NCBI GenBank assembly: GCA_018136815.1
Contig: CM030938.1
Location: 4,607,724 to 4,671,723, forward strand
Reading direction: 5' to 3'
Length of the DNA: 64,000 bases
Source of the DNA: Isochrysis galbana
Lineage: Eukaryota > Haptophyta > Isochrysidales > Isochrysidaceae
Position 1 is the stretch's first letter. Each line of letters starts with the position of its first letter. A model generated the notes under the pieces. The model worked only from the letters and a program-made list of their open reading frames with translations. It was not told the origin of the DNA and ran no database searches. Position numbers and translations under genes: made by a program. This document shows, piece by piece, positions 39,589 through 51,212 of this stretch.

Positions 39589-42500
39589 TAGCCCGGTCAC
39601 TCACTATGGGGGTGCGGAGGGCACCAGCAATTATGGGTAAATGAAGGGCTAAATAAGCTCCCTATAGGTTCCGGTAGGATGGATCAGCAAAAAAAATTGG
39701 GGGTTCCCCGGCGAAATTTTCGAAAAATGCCGAATTTCAGGCCTTCGAAGACGGTGCGCGAAATACAGTCGGGCCCCCTCCGGTATATTTTTAGTGAGGC
39801 CCTTCATGCGAGGCACAAACATGGAATGACGAGGAAAATTTTGACGCCAACTCACTGGGTCTACAAGGGTGGTTCTTTGCACACTGGACCCTAAGTCAAA
39901 CTCATAATTTTGCACTTCAATGTGTACGAAAGTATCACAAAACTCAAGACGCTTACGTGAACCACTAGTCACCGAGGGCTAGAGCGGCTAATTTGGCACC
40001 GCGACCGGGCGGACGGCATGGTCTTTTCTTTCATCCATTTCAACTAGGACAGCAGAAAACGTTAAATCAAGATATGCTGGTCTAGTGGCCGAGCCAATTG
40101 CCCTCTCCAGCCTCGCACATCTTGTCGAATATCGGCATTGGCGAAAAAACCGCCTAAACGGTAATGTACCGAGATGCGTTCGAACACCCAACTTCCCACC
40201 TCTACCGAGCGCGCTGCCGGCGCTTTCTCGGTCATCCACTACGATAGAATGCCCTACCAGGCACCATATCCGAATATGCCGCCCGAGCAGCCACGCCAAT
40301 CGCCGCCGCCGCCCGCGCGCATCGCGAAATAGTCGGCCGTGCGTGGCGCCGACGACTACGCGAACGTCACCCGGCCGAACGGGCCGAGTGTCCAACTCTC
40401 GACCGCTACCGGGCGCGCTGCCGGCGCTTTCTCAGTCATCCACTACGATAGAATGCCCTACCAGGCACCATATCCGAATATGCCGCCCGAGCAGTCACGC
40501 CAATCGCCGCCGCCGCCCGCGCGCATCGCGATATAGTCGGCCGTGCGTGGCGCCGACGATTACGCCAACGTCACCCGGCCGAACGGGCCGAGTGCCCAAC
40601 TTTCGACCGCTGCCGGGCGCGCTGCCGGCGCTTTCTCGGTCATCCACTACGATAGAATCCCATACCAGGCACCATATTCGAATATGCCGCCCGAGCAGCC
40701 ACGCCAATCGCCGCCGCCGCCCTCGCGCATCGCGAAATAGTCGGCCGTTTGTGGCGCCGACGACTATGCGAACGTCACCCGGCCGAACGGGCCGAGTGCC
40801 CAACTTTTGACCGCTACCGGGCGCGCTGCCGGCGCTTTCTCGGTCATCCACTACGATAGAATCCCATACCAGGCACCATATCCGAATATGCCGCCCGAGC
40901 AGCCACGCCAATCGCCGCCGCCGCCCTCGCGCATCGCAAAATAGTCGGCCGTGTGTGGCGCCGACGACAACGCCAACGTCACCCGGCCGAACGGGCCGAG
41001 TGTCCAACTTTCGACCGCTACCGGGCGCGCTGCCGGCGCTTTCTCGGTCATCCACTACGATAGAATCCCATACCAGGCACCATATTCGAATATGCCGCCC
41101 GAGCAGCCACGCCAATCGCCGCCGCCGCCCGCGCGCATCGCGAAATAGTCGGCCGTGTGTGGCGCCGACGACTACGCCAACGTCACCCGGCCGAATGGGC
41201 CGAGTGCCCAACGTTTGACCGCTACCGGGCGCGCTGCCGGCGCTTTCTCGGTCATCCACTACGATAGAATCCCATACCAGGCACCATATCCGAATATGCC
41301 GCCCGAGCAGCCACGCCAATCGCCGCCGCCGCCCTCGCGCATCGCGAAATAGTCGGCCGTGTGTGGCGCCGACGACTACGCCAACGTCACCCGGCCGAAC
41401 GGGCCGAGTGTCCAACTCTCGACCGCTACCGGGCGCGCTGCCGGCGCTTTCTCGGTCATCCACTACGATAGAATCCCATACCAGGCACCATATTCGAATA
41501 TGCCGCCCGAGCAGCCACGCCAATCACCGCCGCCGGCCACGCGCATCGCGAAATAGTCGGCCGTGCGTGGCGCCGACGACTACGCCAACGTCACCCGGCC
41601 GAACGGGCCGAGTGCCCAACTTTTGACCGCTACCGGGCGCGCTGCCGGCGCTTTCTCGGTCATCCACTACGATAGAATCCCATACCAGGCGCCATATCCG
41701 AATATGCCGCCCGAGCAGCCACGCCAATCGCCGCCGCCGCCCTCGCGCATCGCGAAATAGTCGGCCGTGTGTGGCGCCGACGACAACGCCAACGTCACCC
41801 GGCCGAACGGGCCGAGTGTCCAACTTTCGACCGCTGCCGGGCGCGCTGCCGGCGCTTCCTCGGTCATCCACTACGATAGAATCCCATACCAGGCACCATA
41901 TTCGAATATGCCGCCCGAGCAGCCACGCCAATCGCCGCCGCCGCCCTCGCGCATCGCGATATAGTCGGCCGTGCGTGGCGCCGACGACTATGCGAACGTC
42001 ACCCGGCCGAACGGGCCGAGTGCCCAACTTTCGACCGCTACCGGGCGCGCTGCCGGCGCTTTCTCGGTCATCCACTACGATAGAATCCCATACCAGGCAC
42101 CATATCCGAATATGCCGCCCGAGCAGCCACGCCAATCGCCGCCGCCGCCCTCGCGCATCGCGAAATAGACGGCCGTGTGTGGCGCCGACGACTACGCGAA
42201 CGTCACCCGGCCGAACGGGCCGAGTGTCCAACTTTCGACCGCTACCGGGCGCGCTGCCGGCGCTTTCTCGGTCATCCACTACGATAGAATGCCCTACCAG
42301 GCACCATATTCGAATATGCCGCCCGAGCAGCCACGCCAATCGCCGCCGCCGCCCTCGCGCATCGCGAAATAGTCGGCCGTGCGTGGCGCCGACGACTACG
42401 CCAACGTCACCTGGCCGAACGGGCCGAGTGCCCAAGTTTCGACCGCTACCGGGCGCGCTGCCGGCGCTTCCTCGGTCATCCACTACGATAGAATCCCATA

Positions 42501-43879
42501 CCAGGCACCATATCCGAATATGCCGCCCGAGCAGCCACGCCAATCGCCGCCGCCGCCCTCGCGCATCGCGAAATAGTCGGCCGTTTGTGGCGCCGACGAC
42601 TACGCCAACGTCACCTGGCCGAACGGGCCGAGTGCCCAACTTTCGACCGCTACCGGGCGCGCTGCCGGCGCTTTCTCGGTCATCCACTACGATAGAATCC
42701 CATACCAGGCACCATATCCGAATATGCCGCCCGAGCAGCCACGCCAATCGCCGCCGCCGCCCGCGCGCATCGCGAAGTAGTCGGCCGTGTGTGGCGCCGA
42801 CGACTACGCGAACGTCACCCGGCCGAATGGGCCGAGTGTCCAACTTTCGACCGCTACCGGGCGCGCTGCCGGCGATTTCTCGGTCATCCACTAAGATAGA
42901 ATGACACAAAAGGCATCAATTGGAAAGATGCCACCCTTCCAGCTACGCCAATCGCCGCCGCCGCCCGCGCACATCGCGTCGAAGTTGGCCCTGTGCAACA
43001 CCGAAAACAAGACCAGGGCTACGGGCCGAACGGGCCCGAGTGCCCAACTTTCGAACGCGACTGCGCTTGCCGCTGGCACTTCCTTACCCCTCAGCTTGCA
43101 TTTGGCAAGTTAACACACTTCACATGAAATGGTTCCGCCCCAGGAGCCAAATTCATGTACCTAGCGGCCTCGGCGTACACCTTTGCGGTGAAGGCGGAGA
43201 TGAGACGTGAACACGACACACACCAGCTCTCAAGATTTCGGATCAACGCTGGGCGCGAACGCGTGGGGCCGGGCCAGGAGGCTTTGGGGGTTACAGGCAG
43301 GCCCGGAACAGCCGGGTCGCGACCGGCCCGTCGCGCCGCACGGCCACTTGAAGAGCTGCACCTCCAGGCGTCCAATCGAGCGCTTGTCGACGTCAATAGG
43401 GGCCGTGGCCCTGGGCGTCGGGCCGGATCGAATCGAGGCATTCCTGCGGTGCGAGGGGCCAGGATGGGTTAGTGCGAGTGTGTGCGACCCTCAAGAACCA
43501 GCGTGCGACCTACTAGTGACCCCCCACCCTGCTCGCGAGAGCTCTGGGCTCTGCATGGCCACCACCTCCAGGCCATTCTTCGGCCGATCGCGGGCGATCG
43601 GACGTCGCGGAAGCTCCGCGTTTCTAATACTGATGCGCCCCACATTCACCAATCTGATTCCCTTCCGTGAGCGCCCCCCTCAATCTCCCAAAATAGCCCG
43701 CCACGCGCGGGGGAAGGGAGGGGAGTCCCTCACCGACGCCATTGCCCTTCGTGGGGTGGGAGGGGGTGGTTCGGAGGGGGGAGGGAGTTGGCGGGGCAGG
43801 TAGGGGGGGACCCTAAGGAATCCTTGGACACCCAGGGGAGGTGGGAAATAGTGGTTAAAAAGAGTGAGTGACCGGGCTA
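39589..43879. mobile_element. Terminal-inverted-repeat transposon carrying a satellite array, 4,291 bp
   Basis: 17-bp perfect inverted termini TAGCCCGGTCACTCACT (39589–39605) and its complement (43863–43879), bracketed by a 7-bp direct repeat ACATTGC. Inside are a left subterminal region (39606–40160, ending TATATTTTTAGTGAGGCCC, shared with 48807–49000), the 204-bp tandem array (40190–42935), a right region and a right subterminal block (43800–43862, shared with 51213 and 52410–52494). No transposase ORF recognised, so it is non-autonomous. The 7-bp duplication does not match the usual hAT (8) or Mutator (9) lengths; the superfamily is undetermined. Confidence 0.78.
40190..42935. repeat. 204-bp tandem satellite, about 13 units
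   Basis: The marker TAG(T/A)CGGCCGT recurs at 40330, 40534, 40738, 40942, 41146, 41350, 41554, 41758, 41962, 42166, 42370, 42574 and 42778, always exactly 204 bases apart, with only point differences between units. Because 204 is 3×68, several frames stay open through many units. Plus frame A gives a 65-residue peptide then TAG in each unit. The minus strand is open over 342 and 461 codons as 68-residue repeats (containing HIRIWCLVWDSIVVDD). A single C-to-T type change near 41525 makes the minus-strand stop that separates these two. The termini of the array are partial units. Confidence 0.95.
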
Positions 43880-43886
43880 ACATTGC
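43880..43886. repeat. 7-bp target-site duplication, right (ACATTGC)
   Basis: Pairs with 39582–39588. Confidence 0.75.
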
Positions 43887-45339
43887 CGGTGCTGTGTACG
43901 TACTACTGTGCACCCACGCACCCACGCACTAACGCACCCACTGAATGCTACGTGCCGCGCGTGCGCGCGCACGAGGAGCTGCACGGCCAAGCGGCAAGTG
44001 GGGAGTTGCTCTTCGGCGCGGGCACCACGGCCGACTCGGAGCTTGCGCGGCTCCACCTGCTGCTGCGCGCGTTGCGCTGCTGCCGCTACACGGGCGGCGC
44101 GCCGGCGCGCCCGCGCACGATGGGACCGTGCTACTCCTTGTGCACGCGTGGGCCGCCTACTGCGTGGGGAGGCAGCGGCGGCGGTCGGAGGTGCGCCGGT
44201 GGTGCCGCGTGCCCGCCGCCGCCTTCACGGCCGTGGACCGGCTGCTCGCCGCACTCGCACTCGCTGCGCGCGACCGACCGGCCGACGCTCACGTTGCGCG
44301 CTGCGCGTCGCCTGCGCGTTCCACCTGCGCGGGGCCGCGCGTGTCCCGATAGGCATTTTGTCATTTGACCGCGCATTCCCTCGCGCGCGCTGCCGCGCTG
44401 CCCGCTAAAGCAAGCAACATTAGCAACCAGCAACCGCAACAGTGACAAGTGGAAGTGTGGAAGTGCGTCAACACCGTGTCAACACTTGTTGTGCCCTGCG
44501 TCAACACTTGCAAGAGGCCAGATGGGTTAAGACCTTGCCCAAGCTACTGTAATGGGCCCTCGAGGGCGTGTCAACGTGAACCCATACGCCCTGGCAGGTG
44601 GAGGGAAGATACGGGCGATGTCGGAGTAGAGAAGGGGAACCTTGAGCACTGGTAGGTAGGCTTGTGGCCCAGAATCTTCAGATGTTTTGTTTCTATGTGT
44701 AGCGGATATTTTCAAGATTTTTACACTATCATACATTTTACCGTGCCCAATTCGTCCGGTCACTATTCGCCGTTACGCTTTAGCTGTTCCGCTCGCCTTA
44801 CGGCAGTGGGTCGGTGGGCTGTGTGATGGTCTTGCATGCGCCATGGGAGGAGGGCATGCGATTCCATGAAGGAGTGAAAAAAGGTGGGAGCTCGTGACCC
44901 CCCATGGATTAACTTAGTTGGAAAGCGAGGGAGACGGCGTTTACGAACGAATCTCTAAGCATACGTCGTTGGTGCGCCGAATGCGCAATGCACGAGCTCC
45001 ACGATGAGCGAGCAGCAAGCACGGAAGCAAGCGCCGGCGTTGTAAATAATCGTCCCTAGAGAAGGCCGAGGTGTGTGCTCGAGAGACACGTTTCAACATG
45101 CGCGTGTGGAGATCATGAAGACGTGTTTCCCGAGCTACTTGGACGGGATAGTTGATGCCGGCAGTAGTGGGCGCCTGTTGGCCTCTCGCCTTCATTCACA
45201 AGATGAATGATCTCCAGAGAAGGATGTGGAGTGAGGCATCAATGCTTCAACGACGCTCGCGTGAAGACGCCTCACATTGCTACGAACCGCACTAATGATT
45301 CGATTATGCACGAGCGAGTAGCAGAATGCGCATGGTCAC
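43887..45339. other. Unassigned region, possible short exons
   Basis: GC-rich DNA at 43940–44400 has three overlapping plus frames. Two contain protein-like stretches (ELLFGAGTTADSELARLHLL in one, TVLLLVHAWAAYCVG in another), which could be parts of one small spliced or frameshifted gene, but nothing is recognised. GTCAACAC motifs repeat at 44467–44505. Confidence 0.3.
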
Positions 45340-47798
45340 TTAATCCAGCGCCTCATGGACAGCGACGATGAACGTAACACAAAGCGCCACAATCATGTAG
45401 AGCAGCAAACTTTCAACAAGATCCTTATTGAAGAGCAAGTCCGTGAGCCAGTGCGATTGTGGAGAAGCAAAGGTATGCTCCCTGAGTAGAATCACTTGCT
45501 CCTGCATTGTGTCATCCGCCTCATTGTCAGATTCCAACATTCCAGACATGAAGGGGAAGCACGATCCCGGGAACGATGGCGTGCTGGTCACTCGCGGAAG
45601 GCCATTGGGGGCCAGGGATGTGCCGCGCGCGTGCTCCAGCGCGATAGAGGAGGTGCTCGAATCACTCTCTAGGGGCACATTCTCGCACTCAGCCTCGCTT
45701 GGCGAGGTGTCTCGCGAAGCAGACATCGGGTCTTCCACGGAACCACCCTCGGCACGCCGGGAAGCCTCGGAGGACAAGGAATTTTCGGCCGTTGCCTCTA
45801 GTAGGCTGCTGAGCCCTAGTGACGAAGAGCAGGGCCCATCAATCGTGGCTGCCATGATGGAGGGGCCACCATCTACGTGGGCAGAAGCAAATGATGACGG
45901 CAGAAGCGGTGTAGTACGGGCGTTTGTGGGTTCCATGCCCGCAAAGGCGACGCGTCCTGAATTAGCATAGACTGTGGACCCTTCTTTCGCGGTGGCCTCA
46001 GCCGGTTCAATGGCGTCTCTGCGCGCAATGTCCCGTCGCAATCGCCTCGTGAGCAGTAAACTCAGTTGTGCCCGCCTGTTCAATTCAAGTTCCTCCATGA
46101 TGAGTTTGCGCTGCCAGCAGGCGGCGAGAGCCTCATGAAGGCTGAAGTGCGCCTGCAACGCACCGGAAGGCATGGGATGAGGCAAGCGGTGAGCTGGCAT
46201 GTGACTGCAGTTGGCCGCCGCGCAAGGATAGAGTCGTTTAGCCGTGATAATCCAAAATGAGAGAAGGTGTGTGTGAGAGGGGGGGGGGCACCGCTTCTCA
46301 CAATGGCCCCAGCGAGTATAGTGGTGACCGTTGCGCGCGTCAAGTAGAATAGGCGAGTGGGGATGGCCGTGCCCTCATCTGAGATCATCTCACGTCGTAT
46401 GTCCCGAGTGAGTAAACTCGCAATGAGTAAAAGAAGGATCCACTGGCACTGCGCTTTAGAGCACGGCAACGTAGCCACAAGCAGTCCGCGGGACATGTCG
46501 AGCAGCGGCTCGGCGGACCACTCCTGCTCGCGTGGCGTAAGACCGAGGAAGTGCGTAGCCATGCCGTCGGGACCAAGGTCAGTCGTAGGCGTCATCCTGA
46601 ATGCTGTCGAGCGTCGCAGATCGGGGCCGCCTCCAGAAGCAGCGCAGAAAAACTCCTCCTCCGCCGTGCACTTGATCTCCCACACCATCCAGATGGTGCG
46701 AATGAGGAGTACAACGGGCACCATGTAGACCAAGTGCTTCGAGACTGAGGCCCGCCTCTTGCCGTGGTTGCAACCAAGGAGGCCTGGTCCAAATAACAGC
46801 AGGAGAAGGGGCAGCGTCTTGGGCAAGATTCTCAGACGAGCACTGTACTCGCCTATCAAGGCGTCGAACAGCATGAGGATCGTCTCTGTGACGGCAACGA
46901 GGAAGTTTGCGTGCACCAGCGGTCCTTCCACCCATGCGCGCGATATCGCCTTGACGTCAACAAGGTGAGAAAGCTCGATCCCCTCGTCGAGCGCTAAGCG
47001 CAAATCGCCCATAGTCTTCTCACGCTCGAGGCTGTGTCGAAGCGCAGCCAGCGCAATGCCGTAGGTCAGCAGACCACTGCAGAGCAATGTCACCGGGCCC
47101 CGCAACAGCCAGACAATGATGTTGCCGCCCAGGAGACCGGCATGCCTAAAGGTCTCGCTAACGGCGCAAGCGAGGAGCGGCCACATGAACGGCAATCGTC
47201 TGGGCAAGGGACACGGGAGAATGGCCCAGAGGACCCCAAGATTGATCATGTAGAAGGTGAAGAATCCTTCCAAGTGCCTGCTCACAGTGCGCTCCTTTGC
47301 TGGCGCCGAGACGGTGTGCAAGGACAGCAGGCCTGTGTGAAGCAGCTGGATGGCAACGAATGCAGTCATCGTGCTGGTTTCGCTGAACGGGATGGCGAAG
47401 ACAGAGCTCCGGCTCGGAAACAGCAGCTTCGAGGTGACACTGGCGCCGAGCAGGGTGAGGAAGGAGCAGTAGAGGTACCAGATGGACGAGTGGAGCTCAA
47501 ACGCGAGGGCTCCGCTGAGGCACACAATGTTGAGGCTGATGAGCGGAGAAATGGAAGTGAGCTGCGAGCGCAAGCGGAGGATGAAGGGAAGATTCTCCGT
47601 CTGAGGATCGATGTCGTGGAGCCACTGATGCAACTGATCGGCCTGCTGAAAGAGCTTGCTGAGCTTGCTCCCCTTACTCCAGCTCTGCAGGTGTCTCCGA
47701 AGGAGCGGAGGTGTGGGAGAGAATGGAGATTCGGGGGAGGAGGGCCCACTGGTGGGTGGTGGGGCGGGGTGGGTGGGAATCTGGATGGAAGGGCGCAT
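45340..47798 (-). CDS. Polytopic membrane protein with long acidic tail, two exons
   Basis: Exons 47798–46302 and 46152–45340, joined in frame across a 149-bp GT–AG intron (GTGAGA donor, TTGCAG acceptor), give 769 residues. The N-part is Pro-rich and then has about nine to ten hydrophobic helices (for example LISLNIVCLSGALAF, FFTFYMINLGVLWAIL, TLPLLLLLFGPGLLG, VYMVPVVLLIRTIW and WILLLLIASLL). The second exon encodes a basic amphipathic helix, then a Ser/Glu-rich disordered stretch, and ends in one more membrane helix (LLLYMIVALCVTFIVAVHE). No family was recognised; a transporter or receptor-like protein is possible. A CT-rich tract on the coding strand precedes the ATG. Confidence 0.75.
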
Positions 47799-47814
47799 GG
47801 AGGAGATGGGGAGG

Positions 47815-48490
47815 GAGAAAGGTAGGAGGGGCGGAGCGGGAGGGGAAGGGGGGGAAGGGAGTGGGGGTGAGGGAGAGGGAGGGAGAGAGTGGGGGTGGGG
47901 TGGGGGGAGAGGAGAGGAGAGAGAGAAAAGACAGAGAGCGCGCGGGGAGTTGATGGAAGAACGTTACCGAGGAGCGAGCCGATCGCTCCAGTTCCGAGTG
48001 AGAAAACTGTGGGAAACACCACCGAAAGACGTTAGATTTGCGCTCTCCGGCGGCAACCGCCGACGCCGGCCGTGATGCCGGCGAACACAGACGTGTTCCG
48101 CGAGGAGATGTAAAGAAAGGAGAGCGTAGCCGGACCCCGAGATGGTTGTTTTGGGGGATACGAGGAGTACTCTCATCGTCTCTCTCCGCCGCGAGATGAT
48201 GAAGGATTTGGTCCGTGAGAGAGAGAGAAAGAGAAGGATGAGAGGCGGCGGCAGGGAAGAGGGGGGAGAGAGAGAGAGAAGTAGTACTAGTAGTAGTGAT
48301 GTTCCTAGGCGAGAGGGGGGAGAGGGGGGAGAGAGAGAGAAGAGAGAGAGAGAGTAGGGAGGGCAGGGGGGTTGGGGTGAAGACAAGGAGAGAGAAAGGG
48401 AAAGAGAGGGAAGAGGGAGAGAGAGAGGGGGAAGGGGGAGAGAGAGAGGGGGAAGGAGGGGGGGAGGGAGAGAGGGGGGGGAGTAAGCCG
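47815..48490. repeat. Purine-rich tracts upstream of the membrane protein gene
   Basis: The plus strand is G/A-rich at 47815–47935 and 48215–48485 (CT-rich on the coding strand). A (TAG/AGT)n patch lies at 48280–48298. Confidence 0.85.
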
Positions 48491-48806
48491 CGCCAAGACG
48501 GCGTCCCCTCCCCCCCGCGGCCCTTTCTTCGACAATCTCGCCGGCTTCTGCGAGGATGGCGAGAAGGCGAGGGGCTCCCAAGGTTCGCCCTCCGTCTTTG
48601 ATATGGGGATCTCCAGATCCAGACCCCGGCTGATTGCGGAGCCTACCTGGACCCAACCGGCACGCTTGGAGGCGCGGGGGGGAGAGGATCGAAGAAAGAA
48701 GAAGGAAGAGGAGCAGATCCCGAGGCGGTCCCAGCCAGCGAACGAACGCGGGAGAACGTTTGAGACAGGACGGAGATCGGGACGAGATGTGGATGAGATC
48801 TGATGA

Positions 48807-49000
48807 TAGCCCGGTCACTCACTATGGGGGTGCGGAGGGGCACCAGAGGCGAAACGAGCTCCCTACTCTATGTATAAACAAGTTCCCTAACAGCAAAAAA
48901 AAAGGGGGGGGGCGCTCTCCGGCGAAATCTTGGGAAACGACTCTACTCCGCGCGAAGTAGAGTCGGGCCCCCCTCCGGTATATTTTTAGTGAGGCCCTCA
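48807..49000 (+). repeat. Left-end fragment of the TAGCCCGGTCACTCAC transposon family
   Basis: Starts TAGCCCGGTCACTCACTATG like 39589 and shares GTCGGGCCC...CCTCCGGTATATTTTTAG with 39769–39800. No matching right end with a target duplication was found. Confidence 0.65.
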
Positions 49001-49077
49001 AACAACGAATGAGAGGCGGCAACTCTTGTCAGATCTCCGCGGGAATAGAACGAGCACTACTAAAAATAGCCGGAGCC

Positions 49078-51036
49078 ATGGCGGAGAGTTCTGAGGCGCT
49101 CGAGTCGGCGTTCGTCCGCGTGTGCACGCTCGAGGAGGGGAGCACGGCGTGGGAGGCGGCGGCGGCTGTATTGGACAGTCCTCCTGCCTCGTCACCGCAC
49201 GCCCACGCCCTCCAACGCTGGAGCCACAGCGAGTGCGGATCGGAGGAGAGAGAAAAGTGCCGAGCAGAGCTGGCGGAGGCTTTCGGCCATGGTGAGGAGT
49301 CCAAGCCCTACCGAGCGCTGTGGGCGGGGTGTAGAGCGCTAGTGGGGCGGGGGATGCTCCTAAGGGGCATTGGGAACCTCGGCCTCTCATGCGCACTTGT
49401 GAGGGCAGTGGAGACGGCCGACAATAGTGAGCGCCCTACGAAGCTCTGTGGGTGGTGGGGAGAAGCTCATTGGGCCGGAGAGATAGCGGTAGGGCGCGGG
49501 CCTTTGGCTCAGGCCAGCTCTTGAAGAAAGCACCGCTCGGAGGGGCTTGTGAGGATTGTTCACCCCAGTGGGTGCTAAGGGCGAGCGCAAAGACGATGAC
49601 GAAGGCGACAACGGGAGCGTGCCGAGAGCATATTTGGTAGAGCGTCTCCAAAGGCAGGGCCAGCAGGATGCAACCGCGGCAGAGCACCTGGACTTGAGCA
49701 TTGCTGACTCTGCTTCGCCCGAGCGCCCCGCTTTACACACGCTCTGCCGCTGCGCAGGAAACACGTACCTCACATGGTCTCTTGCGTTGCCATCGAAATG
49801 CGACGAGCCCATCCTGCTGAAGCCAAGTGAGGGTGATACTCGGCCCGTAACTCCTGCCTCAATTGGCGTGACTGCAGATATGCCGCCTGCGGCACTCAAG
49901 GTACAACTGGCTTTCACCTCGCTCGAGCTCCCGCATCTGTGCTGCGCATGATTCTGTTAAGCGCTCTAGTCGCGCACCACTAACCCGAGAGATTACCAGC
50001 CACTGCTGAAATTTCTCGCCAAGGTGCACATTACCTCAGCGGTGGCGACGCTTTTTGTAGGCGCTCGACCTCGGAGGCGGAGATCAGCGGCTAATTCGGA
50101 GTCGGCTCGAAGCCGGCGACGTGCACGGGGCCATCAATATTCTGGAAAGCAACCACGTGGCAGGACCACTGTGCGATGATTCTAACCTGGCGGATGGAGC
50201 TCAAGACGTGCCCTCGGCCGGTGGTCATCACCACATCCTCACAGGGGGAACTTTGGCCACACGGCTAGCCAATGCTGAATTCTTTTCACAGCACTTCCCT
50301 GCGTCAACTTTCGTGGTTGTCTCGCCACTTATGGAAGGCAGGCTCACCGTGGATGCCGGTGAGGGCGAGATCTTGAGGATGCTCCAATCTTCTGCAGGCA
50401 CAATCACTCACGCACTTGTCATTGCGAAAGGTGAGTCCCGTGGAGCACAAAAGCGTCTTGTACATGTAGCACTTGTACGCCGCCGCCGCACTTCGACTCC
50501 CCCCCTCCCCTGCTGGTCCGCCCGCGACTGCTGCAGGATCCACCGATCTCCACCTAGCGTGGCTCTCCACAAGTGGACGGTCCAAAAGCGACGGAGCTGC
50601 CCTATCCGCAGTGCACAAAGCAGGCGCAAGTGAGCCTTCGAGGGCGATCGACCTTTTCAGCGGATTCGTGCAGCTCGCTGTCAATTCTCCCTGCGTTGAC
50701 GCAGCGCGGTGCGGTGCCTGCGCTCTGATATTTGCCGGGGTGGCCGCGCACGCTCTCGGTGGGAAGCGAGTCGCGGCTCGGGGCCGCTACTTCCGACGTG
50801 TCCCACAGAGTGAGCTTCAATCCGCCGAAGAGGAGAAGGCCTGCTTTGAACGCTTTGTGGCCCTTGATTGGAATGCCTCGGTCGCCGGCGCCCCCTGCAA
50901 TACCTCGTTCACTTCCAAGGAGGATACAATCGCATCGCAAAAGGGTCGAGTAGCAGGGGTGGCGACGAACAAGTTCAACCCTGTCTTTATTGGTGCGCTC
51001 GGCACGAGCAAGCCACGCTTGGACGCAGTGGTCTGA
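49078..51036 (+). CDS. Hypothetical protein, multi-exon
   Basis: ATG 49078 (MAESSEALESAFVRV) opens an acidic helical exon ending near 49397 at a GTGAGG donor. A second coding segment runs about 49555–49900 (containing CRCAGNTYLTWSL). A third is about 50110–50430 (GGTLATRLANAEFF, STFVVVSPLMEGRLTVDAGEG) with donor GTGAGT. It joins in frame to 50537–51036 (STDLHLAWLSTSGR, CGACALIFAGVAAHALGG) across a 106-bp intron with TGCAG acceptor; TGA is at 51034. Only the last junction was checked for frame. The composition looks protein-like throughout, but no family was recognised. Confidence 0.55.
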
Positions 51037-51212
51037 TCAACGCACCGGTTGGGGTGTATTAGAAATCTTTTCAAGTATCTCTGCGCGCACACGGCCATGC
51101 GATTCTATTTCAGTCCCTCTGCCTTTGCGCTCGCCCTCCCTCCCGCATTGCGGCATCTCCCGCTCGGGCTCTACGGCATATGGGGGCTCGGCGGGGCGGC
51201 ACACTGTGGTCG

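Noticed and set aside
40190-42935. CRISPR array or a real repeat-protein gene
   Set aside because: Units are 204 bp with no unique spacers, and the organism is eukaryotic. Long frames follow from the unit length being divisible by three; coding status is unproven.
43868-44408. Three overlapping plus-strand ORFs
   Set aside because: All three frames are open because of GC bias. Some stretches look protein-like, but no frame can be preferred, so it is listed only as unassigned.
47366-48818. Minus-strand ORFs of 218 and 284 codons
   Set aside because: Low-complexity translation of GA-rich DNA; the first overlaps the membrane protein gene in another frame.
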